A stretch of 64,000 nt of DNA from CAWANP01 sp963783445. Lineage in GTDB: Bacteria; Chloroflexota; Anaerolineae; JAAYZQ01. Shown piece after piece: positions 1 through 7,939 of this stretch; the first letter of the stretch is position 1; every line of letters starts with the position of its first letter. The translations under genes were made by a program, and so were the position numbers. Where the stretch lies: contig CAWANP010000006.1 in the NCBI GenBank assembly GCA_963783445.1, forward strand, positions 186,001-250,000, given 5' to 3'. A model generated the notes under the pieces. That model saw only the letters and a list, made by a program, of their open reading frames with translations, did no database searches and was not told the DNA's origin.

Positions 1-147
1 AAGATGGTGGCTCGGCATCTGCCCTGAGGCGATCATTGTCCAGCCTCAAGGACCTATGCTCGGCCATCGTGGTCTTTTTTCGCCTTCGGGGCCATGTAGA
101 GGTATACTGGAGCCAGGGAGTACCCAAGACTGATCCGAGAGGGGCCG

Positions 148-1552
148 ATGGCGAATGTGAGTCCGGCTACACCGGAGCCAGAGCAGGAATGGGATAGAAG
201 AGCAGCAAGAACAGTTCTCGATCCTCAAAGCTTTCTTGACCACCGTCCACCACTTTTTTGGCCGTTTCGACGATCTCTTTCAGTCTGTTGACGACCCTCG
301 TGTACCTGAACTCATCATCTACCCCCTGGCTTCCCTGACCTTCGCTGGTGTCTTGATGTATCTCTGTCGCCTGGGCGCACGGCGGCAGGTTGCCCATATG
401 TTTCGCAACAACGGACCCTCCGAGACCAAGTTTCAGGCTCTGTTTGGCACAGATACCTGTCCTCACGGCGATACCCTTAATGAGGCGTTTGGTCGACTGG
501 ACCCCGACCAGGTGCAGGCCGTCGTCACCGATATGGTCAGGACCTTGATTCGGAAAAAGGTGCTGGATCGTTATCGCCTGCTCGATCACTATTTCGTGAT
601 CGCCATCGATGGCACCGGTCGGCTCACTTTCCCCGAGCGACACTGCCCCCACTGCATGACGGTGACTCACAACGGCAAGACGACCTACTATCATCCGGTG
701 TTGGAAGCCAAGCTGGTGCTGCCCAACGGCTTTGCCTTCTCCATCCTGACCGAGTTCATCGAGAACCCAGGAGAGAATCCGACCAAGCAAGATTGCGAAC
801 TCAAGGCCTTCTACCGCCTGGCCGAGCGGCTGAAAGCAGGAATTCCCCCGCTTGCCCATCTGCCTGAGTCTGGACTCTCTCTTTGCCGGCGGCCCCACCA
901 TGAGCATCTGTGAGAAGAACAACTGGAAGTTCATGATCGTGCACAAAGAAGGAGATATCCCTTTCGTTCACAAGGAATTCGAATCGCTTTTGCCGCTTAC
1001 TCCTGAAAACCACTTCACCTTTCTCACCGGTCCGCAGGGCAAGACCCGCCAGGAGTACCGCTGGATCAACGACATCTCCTACACGGATTCGGAGAAGAAG
1101 AAACACACGGTTGCTGTCCTGGAGTGTGTGGAAAACAAACCGATCCAAGCAGCCCAGCCAGACCAAGACCACGCGCTTCAGCTGGATCACCAATTTCACC
1201 CTCAAGGCCAAGCAAGTCATCGAGTTAGCCAACCAAGGAGGACGTATACGCTGGAAAATCGAGAATGAAGGCTTCAATGTCCAGAAGAACGGGGGGTTCG
1301 ACCTGGAACACGCTTACACCACCCATCCTATCGCCAGCAAGGTTTTCTACCTTCTCTTGCAGATTGCCCACCTGCATCGCCCAGTTGATCGAGAGGGGCA
1401 GCTTGTTTCGCCAGGCTTTCCCAGCAGGCGTGGGCTCGGCCAAGAACATCGCTTTCCGCCTGCTGGAAGCGTGGCGCAATCTGCGCCTGAGCACTGACCA
1501 GATTCAGGAGATCCTGGACGTACGCCTCCAGATTCGGTTTGCTCCACCTTAG
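148..1552 (+). pseudogene. DDE transposase, IS4-like, frame-broken
   Basis: Reads as one transposase only if at least four frame changes are allowed. It starts at the ATG at 148, enters another frame near 195, runs to about 840, and continues in successive frames to about 1140, 1370 and the stop at 1552. The protein text is continuous across each break, for example LFAGGPTMSICEKNNWKF after the second break. Acidic residues fitting a DDE catalytic triad occur in AIDGTGR and CLSLDSLF, with further acidic residues downstream. I did not recognise terminal inverted repeats or a target-site duplication, so element ends are undefined. At least one break (near 845) is a single extra base, so it may be a sequencing error rather than decay. 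The exact IS family is uncertain. Confidence 0.7.
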
Positions 1553-2133
1553 CTGGTCCTCTCGTTCCAGGCCGTAACCCTCCCAATCTAGCTTTTTCCT
1601 TCTTTCCCCAGCAAGCTGTTTCGCTGCCATAGGTTCTCCCTGCCTCTATTTGCAGCTCGACCTTCCATCGACGGTCAATCAACCCCTGACTATCCCGTGG
1701 CGATGTCCAATCTCCTCGTATTCTTCGGCGGGTTCCACACTGGTTCTTGCACTTGTTGTGAAAACCGGGTATAATGACCGAACTGACACCGGGGCCGTTT
1801 GAGCCCGCGCTGTTCGCAATGGGCTCCCGACCTGGATCTGTGTTTGCGCTCTGATGACTGGGTCCGAGGTAGCTATCGATCTGGGCATCGCCAACGACGA
1901 GATGGCACAGCAACTGCGGCTGGGGCATGTCGGCCATTCATGTTGGTCGGGCAGTCTGGCCGGCCCGGCTCCCGGCAGGGTGGCGCTTTTTATCTGGGCA
2001 ATCCTCCGCAAGTGCGGACTGGATGTTGAAAGGTACTGGCTGATCTGCATGCAAGTGGACAGCGGTAAATAGAGACCTGCCGGGGGACTTGAGCAGCCGT
2101 AGGCTGGTTGAAAACGGAGGAGAGAAAGGTCCC
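1553..2133. other. intergenic stretch with no convincing gene
   Basis: About 580 bases between the transposase and the Ig-like gene. Short open frames exist on both strands, such as 1854-2072 on plus (72 codons), but none has a recognisable motif or a good ribosome binding site. It holds a near-consensus promoter at 1747-1775, listed separately. Confidence 0.5.
1747..1775 (+). promoter_or_regulatory. near-consensus sigma70-type promoter
   Basis: TTGCAC at 1747-1752 and a perfect TATAAT at 1770-1775 are separated by 17 bases. The nearest supported gene on this strand starts at 2134, giving a leader of about 350 bases, so it may drive the 2.1-5.4 kb gene group or an unseen small RNA or ORF. 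Confidence 0.5.
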
Positions 2134-3416
2134 ATGGTGATGGAGGACCGCCTATTCGAGAGTAAGGGCCGGGTCGCTGTTCACATGGCGCCGAGAAAGG
2201 TATCGGTGCCTCCGGGGGGAGCGTGTCTGTACCCCTGGTCTTGCTTAACGGTGGATCAGAAGCTGATTTCTTCAAGCTATCTGTGCAGGGCCTGCCTTCC
2301 AACTGGGTGTCGCTGCCCTCACCCGTGGTGCGGATCCGGGAAGGGGAACAGAGGGATGTGACTCTGCTCATCCAGCCACCCGATTCCAGCCAAATTCCTG
2401 CCGGCCGTCACCCCCTCGTTGTTCGGGTGGCCAGCCATGCCGTTCCAGAGGACGTGGTGGAGCTGGAGGGCACGCTGACCGTGGCCACGATTGAGGTGGA
2501 TGGCCCGGTTGGCCTGCTCTTGGCCTCAAACACCTTTTCGGCCATCCCTGGCGAGCGTACCAGCGTCCCGGTGGTCGTGCTGAACCAGGCTGCCAAAGAC
2601 GACATTCTTCAGTTGGCCGTAGATGGGATTCCAGGCAATTGGGTGTCTTATTCACAGGCATTGGTCCCGCTGGCTCCCGACCAGGAGAAAGAGGTCTCAA
2701 TCGCTATCCAGCCGCCTCCAGGAACTGAGAGCCGGGCTGGGCGCCACCCTTTCAGGATCCAGGTAGCCAGCCAGGTGAATCCGGAGGATGTGGCCGAGGC
2801 CGAGTGTGTGCTCACGGTGGCGACCTATGCAGCTTTTGCGGCTGTGCTGGACCCGATTTGTACCGAGGCTGGGGATCCCACACGAATTACCATTGAGAAC
2901 TTGGGCAACTACCAGCAGATTTTTGGCCTGATGTGGCGCAGCCTGAACGATGAAGTGGCCTTTGAGGCCAGTGCGACTCGCGACGTGCGCATCCCTGCCG
3001 GCCGAACAGAGACGGTCGAGCTGCAGGCCACGCCCCGCCGCCGGCCGCTGATCGGCGGGGAGATGAGCCATCCCTTCACGGTTCGGGTGCGGTCGGCCGA
3101 TCACGAGGTACAGGATCTGCGAGGCGAAGTCATTAGCAAGGCACGGGTCCCAACCTGGCTGGTTCTGATTGTGCTCGTCCTGGTTCTGGCCCTGGCCTGC
3201 GTGTCGGTCCTTGTCCTGTCCGGAGCGGATCTGCCTGAGCTGAGCCCGGCTTTCCCCGCGGCTTCATCGTTAATACTGGAAGGGGCTGGGCCGCCTGCGG
3301 TGGAGCCTGTCACGAGCATAGAGCGATGGCCGCATGCTTTCGAGCAGGGTAGATTGACAAACGGCCGCACTGATAGTAGAATGGTTTGGTACCTGCAGTC
3401 ATCAATAGGATTATAG
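2134..3416 (+). CDS. membrane-anchored protein with NEW3/Ig-like repeats, one frameshift
   Basis: Two similar beta-sandwich-like repeats of about 100 residues are visible, each with the pattern GLPSNWVSL / GIPGNWVSY followed by an RHP...V..A..P.DV segment. This resembles NEW3 (alpha-galactosidase-associated) or Ig-like repeats. A third, divergent domain follows, then one transmembrane helix (WLVLIVLVLVLALACVSV) and a low-complexity tail. The open frame in the last 1.2 kb starts at 2223, but repeat 1 is only complete if the ATG at 2134 (GGAGGAG 11 bases upstream) is used and one G is added to the six-G run at 2214-2219. Probably a surface or envelope protein; ligand unknown. It leads a plus-strand group whose next gene starts 9 bases after the stop. 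Confidence 0.6.
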
Positions 3417-3425
3417 AGGAGACGA

Positions 3426-3809
3426 GTGACCAATATGACGAAGAAGCCCCAAGAAGCTTCCAAAGAGCGAGGCTGCTGGTTGACCGGCTGGCTGATCCTG
3501 ATGCTGATCCATGGCATCATTTCCTCGCTGCTCATCTACTCCCAGCGGAACCAGGAGGGCGGCGATCAAAGTATCTGGCTGGGCCTGCTGCTGCTTTCGT
3601 CCATCGCCATCATCGTAGCTGCCGTTGCCATTTGGTATTGGCAGCGCTGGGGCCTGATTCTGTACGCCATCGCGATTGGCGTCAGCATCGTCGCGGGCCT
3701 AATCCTGACCGCTACGCAGTTGTGGGTCTTTCACGAGATCATCCCTTTGGTCATACTGGGCTTTTTGGTCAAGGACAAGTGGGCCTACTTTGGCATAGAC
3801 ACGAACTAG
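3426..3809 (+). CDS. small polytopic membrane protein, unknown function
   Basis: 127 residues with a charged N-terminus and four hydrophobic segments, approximately at residues 18-37, 48-68, 72-95 and 100-118. Start taken as GTG at 3426 behind AGAGGAGA; the ATG at 3435 is an alternative. I do not recognise the family. It is followed at once by a hairpin terminator. Confidence 0.6.
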   Translation: MTNMTKKPQEASKERGCWLTGWLILMLIHGIISSLLIYSQRNQEGGDQSIWLGLLLLSSIAIIVAAVAIWYWQRWGLILYAIAIGVSIVAGLILTATQLWVFHEIIPLVILGFLVKDKWAYFGIDTN

Positions 3810-3847
3810 CGCGAGACCGGCGTCCAGCATGCTCGGTCTCGCGTTTT
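3810..3847 (+). terminator. rho-independent terminator
   Basis: Nine-base arms CGCGAGACC (3810-3818) and GGTCTCGCG (3835-3843) enclose a 16-base loop and are followed by TTTT. It sits directly after the stop at 3809. Confidence 0.65.
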
Positions 3848-3899
3848 GAGTTGCGCGCCCTCGGAATGTCTGGCCAGGATAGGATTGGAGGCAGGTGCT

Positions 3900-4091
3900 A
3901 TGAATGATACAGGTGACCACAACGGCTCCCCGGTCCAAGGGCAAGGGGATGCCGCTGGGCAACAGGAGGGCCAATCGGCTCCGAGCGGCTCCACGGCACC
4001 CTCTCCAGACACCGATACTCAGGCAGGCTCTCAGGCTCAATCCCTGAGTAAGGGGCCCACTCCCCGCCCAAGCACAACCCGGCGGGAATGA
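3900..4091 (+). CDS. small hydrophilic, probably disordered protein
   Basis: 63 residues rich in Gly, Gln, Ser, Thr, Pro and Asp with no hydrophobic core. ATG at 3900 lies behind GGAGG at 3888-3892; an upstream in-frame start at 3846 lacks a ribosome binding site. Its stop is one base before the next ATG, so the two are co-translated. No family recognised. Confidence 0.45.
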   Translation: MNDTGDHNGSPVQGQGDAAGQQEGQSAPSGSTAPSPDTDTQAGSQAQSLSKGPTPRPSTTRRE

Positions 4092-4092
4092 C

Positions 4093-4794
4093 ATGGAACT
4101 CTTGTACCGTTTTCTGGTCGGCATCCTGGTCTTTGGTTCCGATGAGCTGATGCAGCGCGTCCGAGAGACCCAGCAGGACATCGACGAGACATTCCCCGCC
4201 TATGCAAAGACCGGCGCGGACCTGAGCGATGCCTCAACGGCGGAGCTGCTGCGCTACTTGACCGTCGGCCTGCTCGGACGCGGGCAGAGGAAGATAGCCA
4301 GCGGGGTTCGCAGCGGCCTCCAAGCCTCCCTGAGCACAACGAGCTGGGTTCTTGGCAAGCTGGACCGGCTGACCGACAACCCTTTGGCGCGTCCCGTGCG
4401 GAATCCCATAGAGTCCCGTCTGAAGAGTTGGGGACAGGAAGCCGGCGTTGTCATCCGTGAAGGCCACCAGGAGGAAGTCACAGGCCGCCTGCTGGCCCAG
4501 GAGACGATCGGGGAGATCACGGATGACATGATTGACTGGATCTCCCAGAACCCTGAACTGATGCGGGCAATCAAGGAACTGATCGGGCAGCAGAGTGTGG
4601 GGATTGCAGGTACGATGATGGACAACGCTCGCCAGGTCACAGTAGTGTCCGATGACGCAGTAGAGGGTGTGGTTCGCAAGTTCCTGCGACGCACACCTCG
4701 GTCTGCCCTGCCTCCGTCGCCCCTGGCGGGCCAGCCCCAAGACATGTATGCGCCCGAGACGGCGGCCCAGGTGGTGGACCATGACAGCAAATGA
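4093..4794 (+). CDS. hypothetical protein
   Basis: 233 residues, mostly helical in appearance. A short hydrophobic N-terminus (LLYRFLVGILVFG) precedes a charged amphipathic stretch, a middle region with basic residues and a Pro-rich C-terminus. No catalytic motif or known family recognised. It begins one base after the small protein before it, and its last 14 bases overlap the start of the RDD gene, so the three form a translationally coupled unit. A membrane-associated partner of the RDD protein is an inference from context only. Confidence 0.6.
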   Translation: MELLYRFLVGILVFGSDELMQRVRETQQDIDETFPAYAKTGADLSDASTAELLRYLTVGLLGRGQRKIASGVRSGLQASLSTTSWVLGKLDRLTDNPLARPVRNPIESRLKSWGQEAGVVIREGHQEEVTGRLLAQETIGEITDDMIDWISQNPELMRAIKELIGQQSVGIAGTMMDNARQVTVVSDDAVEGVVRKFLRRTPRSALPPSPLAGQPQDMYAPETAAQVVDHDSK

Positions 4795-5368
4795 TCAGAC
4801 ACCCCGGCCGATTGCTCTGGGACAATACGCCGGTTTCATTACGCGCCTGATTGCCTGGCTCATTGACTCGCTGATCGTGGCCGGCGTCATCACCGTGGTG
4901 GCCGCCATCATTGGTTTTGTCGAGCAGGCTTTTGGCATTAACGACTGGCTGGGTCTCGGGGAGCACACCTCGCTGCTCCTGGTCATTATTGCCGGGGTAG
5001 TCGGGCTGTCTATCTACCTGTTTTACTATCTCGGCTCCTGGATGCTGGCCGGGCAAACCCTGGGCAAGGCGCTCATGGGCGTGCGCATCGTTCGTACTGA
5101 TGGCAACCGCCTCAAGATGGGGAATTGTGTCCGCCGCCTGGCTGGTTACTGGATCTCGGCCATCCTGTTCTGGGGCTATCTGTTGGTCCTCATCGACAGC
5201 CGGCGCCAGGCAGGCCACGACAAATTCGCTGGCACTTTTGTTGTGTATTCATGGCCAGAAACGAGCGAGGGTAGCAAGCCCATCCGCGATCGAGTGCGCC
5301 AGCACAGGGAAAAGCGAAAGGCCGCCCAGGCGGCTGCTGACAAGGACGAGAGTAGTCAGGCGGCCTGA
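4781..5368 (+). CDS. RDD family membrane protein
   Basis: 195 residues. The N-terminal motif (GFITRLIAWLIDSLIV) carries the Arg and Asp residues that name the RDD family, followed by two more hydrophobic helices, the GQTLGKALMGVRIVR segment typical of the family, another helix, a conserved basic patch (DSRRQAGHDKFAGTFVV) and a charged C-terminal tail. Start chosen at 4781 because homology begins there and the ATG overlaps the previous stop. RDD proteins are mostly uncharacterised membrane proteins; some are linked to ion transport. Confidence 0.8.
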   Translation: MTANDQTPRPIALGQYAGFITRLIAWLIDSLIVAGVITVVAAIIGFVEQAFGINDWLGLGEHTSLLLVIIAGVVGLSIYLFYYLGSWMLAGQTLGKALMGVRIVRTDGNRLKMGNCVRRLAGYWISAILFWGYLLVLIDSRRQAGHDKFAGTFVVYSWPETSEGSKPIRDRVRQHREKRKAAQAAADKDESSQAA

Positions 5369-5438
5369 TCTAGCCGTTGTGTTTCATGGTATGGGCTGTA
5401 ACTCCATGACAAGGAACCCCGGAGCTACTAGACATATC

Positions 5439-5507
5439 GTCATCCTGAGCGAAGCGAAGGATCTCGGCTAGGCATAGAATAAGATCCTTCACTTCGTTCA
5501 GGATGAC
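5439..5507. repeat. imperfect inverted repeat, REP/MITE-like
   Basis: The left arm at 5439-5464 contains CCTGAGCGAAGCGAAGGATC and the right arm at 5482-5507 is nearly its reverse complement, with two or three mismatches and a 17-base spacer. Words of this kind recur between genes in many bacterial genomes as dispersed palindromes. It lies between convergent transcription units. Confidence 0.65.
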
Positions 5508-5544
5508 AAGATCCTTCTATCCTGAGAGCGGCGCCGGGCAAGCC

Positions 5545-5595
5545 AAAAGAACAAGGACGAAGGACCAGCTATCGGTCCTTCGTCCTTGTTCTTTT
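5545..5595. terminator. strong bidirectional terminator hairpin
   Basis: Perfect 22-base arms (5545-5566 and 5574-5595) with a 7-base loop. The outer ends are AAAA and TTTT, so a U-tract follows the stem in both directions. It lies between the RDD gene and the end of the long minus-strand operon and probably serves both. Confidence 0.8.
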
Positions 5596-5657
5596 GTCAG
5601 GCAGCCATCGAATAGGTAGCTGCCGGCTATCGCACAGGCGGCTGGCCGCGTCCTGCG

Positions 5658-7053
5658 CTAGCCCAAGAGCAAATAGGGGTTCTCTACCAACTGTTTGACC
5701 CGCTGCAGGAAGCGGGCCGCTGGCGCGCCGTCCACCAAGCCGGTGGTCAAAGACCAGACTTAGCGTCCACATCTGCCGGGCCACGATCTCGCCCTCGCGT
5801 ACTACTGCCTTGGGCTGGATGCGTCCCGCGCCCAGGATGGCTGCCTCGGGCAGGTTGATGATGGGCGTGAAGGCGTCCACGTCGTACATGCCCAGGTTGG
5901 TGATGGTAAAGGTACCCCCGCTCAGGTCGTCGGGCAGCGACTTGCCCACCCGGGCTCTATCCACCAGCGTCCGGAACTCGGCGCCAAAGTCACGCAGGCC
6001 CTTCTGGTCCGCGTCGCGGATGACCGGCACCAGCAGGCCTCGCTCCGTGTCGACGGCCATGCCCACATTGACGAAGGGCAGGTGCTCCAGGACTCTTCCA
6101 TCCTCGCTGAGGCGGGCGTTCATGTAGGGGAACTCGCGCAGCGCCCGGGCGACGATCACCGCCAGCAGGTCGTTGTAGCCGGGTGCAAAGCCCCACTCCT
6201 CGGTGACCGCGGCCTTGAGCTGCTCTCGCGCCTCCACAAAGGCCAGTGGCGTCGGCCTCGGTGACCAGGGTCACGCGGGCCGTTGCTGTCGTCGCTGGCC
6301 GCCATGCGCTGGGCGATGATGCCCCGCAGGCCCGGCCATCGGGACCTGCTGTATGCCTCGCTCCACAGGTGCAAGGGCCGGCAAACTGGCCGGAACCGTG
6401 ACCGGCGTCTCAACCGCTGGCGCAGGAGGCTGGGCGGCGGCTTCTACATCCGCCTTGGTGATGCGCCCGCCCGGCCCGGTGCCTGCTACCGCGGCCAGAT
6501 CCACGCCCAGGGCGCCGGCTGTCTTGGCGGCCACGGGGGTGGCCTTGGGCCTCGATGCCACGTGGTCCAGGACATCCTGCTCGACGATGCGGCCGTTGGG
6601 ACCGGTGCCGGTTACCAGGGCCAGGTCGACATCCTGCGCCCGCGCCGTCTTGCGCGCCCGGGGCGAGGCAAAGATCCGGCCCGCGGACCGCACGGGGCCG
6701 GTCGCTGCGGCTGTTGTCGCAGGTGCGGCGATTTCATCTGCTGGTTCTTCCACGGCAGTCTCTGCAGCGGCAGCTTCTGCCGCCGCGGTCCCATAGGACG
6801 AGATATCCTCGTCGGCCGCTCGGGTAATGAGGGCCACCGGGGTCAGTACCGGCACGACTTGCCCTTCCGGCACCAGGATTTTGCGCAGAAAACCTCGCGC
6901 TGTGGCTTCCACGTCCAGGACCGCCTTATCCGACTCGACGGTAAAGAGCAGGTCTCCGCGTTTGATGGGATCGCCTTCCTTCTTGACCCACTCGACGACC
7001 GAGCCTTCTTCCATGGTTTGGCCCAGCTTGGGCAGAATGACTTCAGTGATCAT
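5658..7053 (-). pseudogene. 2-oxoacid dehydrogenase E2 acyltransferase, four frameshifts
   Basis: Lipoamide acyltransferase core of a 2-oxoacid dehydrogenase complex. The N-terminal lipoyl domain (residues 1-80) has the lipoylation lysine in ESDKAVLDV. After an Ala/Glu/Pro-rich linker come two successive peripheral-subunit-binding domains (GTGPNGRIVEQDV and GTGPGGRITKADV), then a catalytic domain ending in the active-site motif DHRxVDG and the stop at 5658. Continuous protein requires removing one base near 6336, 6285 and 6245 and another near 5735; all four are single-base insertions. The start overlaps nothing and lies 3 bases after the transaldolase stop. It is the only E2 in the window. 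Confidence 0.75.
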
Positions 7054-7056
7054 GGC

Positions 7057-7827
7057 TCACTTCCCCTCTGTGTTGGCTTTGGCCAGGGCCGCAGCCGTGG
7101 CTTCCCAGTCGGCGACGAATTGGGCCACCCCTATCTCTGTCAGCGGATGGGTGATGGCCTTCTTGAGCGCAGTGGTGGGTACAGTCGCCACGTCCGCACC
7201 GATCACGGCCGCCTGGGTGATGTGAATCGGGTGGCGCACGCTGGAGGTGATGATCTTGGTGTCAAAGCCATAGTTGTCGAGGATGGTACGGATGTCGGCG
7301 ATGACGTCCATGCCCTCGTTGCCGGCATCGTCCAGCCGCCCAACAAAGGGCGACACGTAGGTTGCGCCGGCTTTGGCTGCCAGGAGCGCCTGGTTGGCCG
7401 AGAAGATCAGTGTCACGTTGAAGCGTATGGCTTCCTCGGTCACGATCTGGCGCGCCTTTTCGAGGGGAGTGGCGCACTGGCCCTGCCAGGGGCAGCCACT
7501 GCAGATGCTTGCCGGGTCCGCATGGCGGCCGCGCAGCCCCTTGAGCGCCTTGAGCCCCTCCTCAATGAAGGGGATCTTGACCACGACATGGGGCGACCAC
7601 TGGATGATTTGCAGCGCTTCGTCGATCATGTCCTGCGCGTCCGTACCGATCACCTCGGCGCTGACAGGCCCCTGGACCAGGTAGCAGACCTCCTGGACGA
7701 CCTCTTTGTAGTCAGTACGCCCGACCTGGGCCATCAGACTGGGATTGGTCGTCACCCCGTCAATGATGCCCAGGCTTACCATTTCGCGGATTTCGTCGAT
7801 ATCGGCGGTATCTAGAAAGATTATCAT
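7057..7827 (-). CDS. transaldolase / fructose-6-phosphate aldolase family, with Cys-rich insert
   Basis: 256-residue TIM-barrel class I aldolase of the FSA/TalC group. It transfers or cleaves three-carbon dihydroxyacetone units through a Schiff-base lysine, here Lys84 in VVVKIP. GVTTNPSLM, NVTLIFSANQALLAAKAG and YVSPFVGRLDD are hallmark segments. The family is usually about 215-220 residues; the excess is an insert at roughly residues 99-133 with Cys109, Cys112 and Cys118 (CSGCPWQGQC). The gene lies between the E1 and E2 genes and is followed 3 bases later by E2, so it belongs to the same operon. AAAGGAG precedes the ATG. Confidence 0.85.
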   Translation of the reverse strand: MIIFLDTADIDEIREMVSLGIIDGVTTNPSLMAQVGRTDYKEVVQEVCYLVQGPVSAEVIGTDAQDMIDEALQIIQWSPHVVVKIPFIEEGLKALKGLRGRHADPASICSGCPWQGQCATPLEKARQIVTEEAIRFNVTLIFSANQALLAAKAGATYVSPFVGRLDDAGNEGMDVIADIRTILDNYGFDTKIITSSVRHPIHITQAAVIGADVATVPTTALKKAITHPLTEIGVAQFVADWEATAAALAKANTEGK

Positions 7828-7939
7828 TCACCGTCTCCTTTCTGAACACAATGTCGGATGAAGACTGACGACGGACGATGGACGGCAGGCGAACAATCCT
7901 GCGTCCTGTTTCCGGTCGTCTTGCGTCGCTCGCCTGTCG

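Noticed and set aside
1..147. Terminal inverted repeat of the transposase element
   Set aside because: No matching arm found on the right side between 1552 and 1750; element end undefined.
1854..2072. Small ORF of 72 codons on plus, downstream of the promoter at 1747
   Set aside because: No ribosome binding site, homology or conserved composition seen; kept as intergenic.
5990..6274. Separate gene in the E2 region
   Set aside because: Its translation matches neither an E2 nor another family except in a short shared part; it is the product of a frame break inside the E2 gene.
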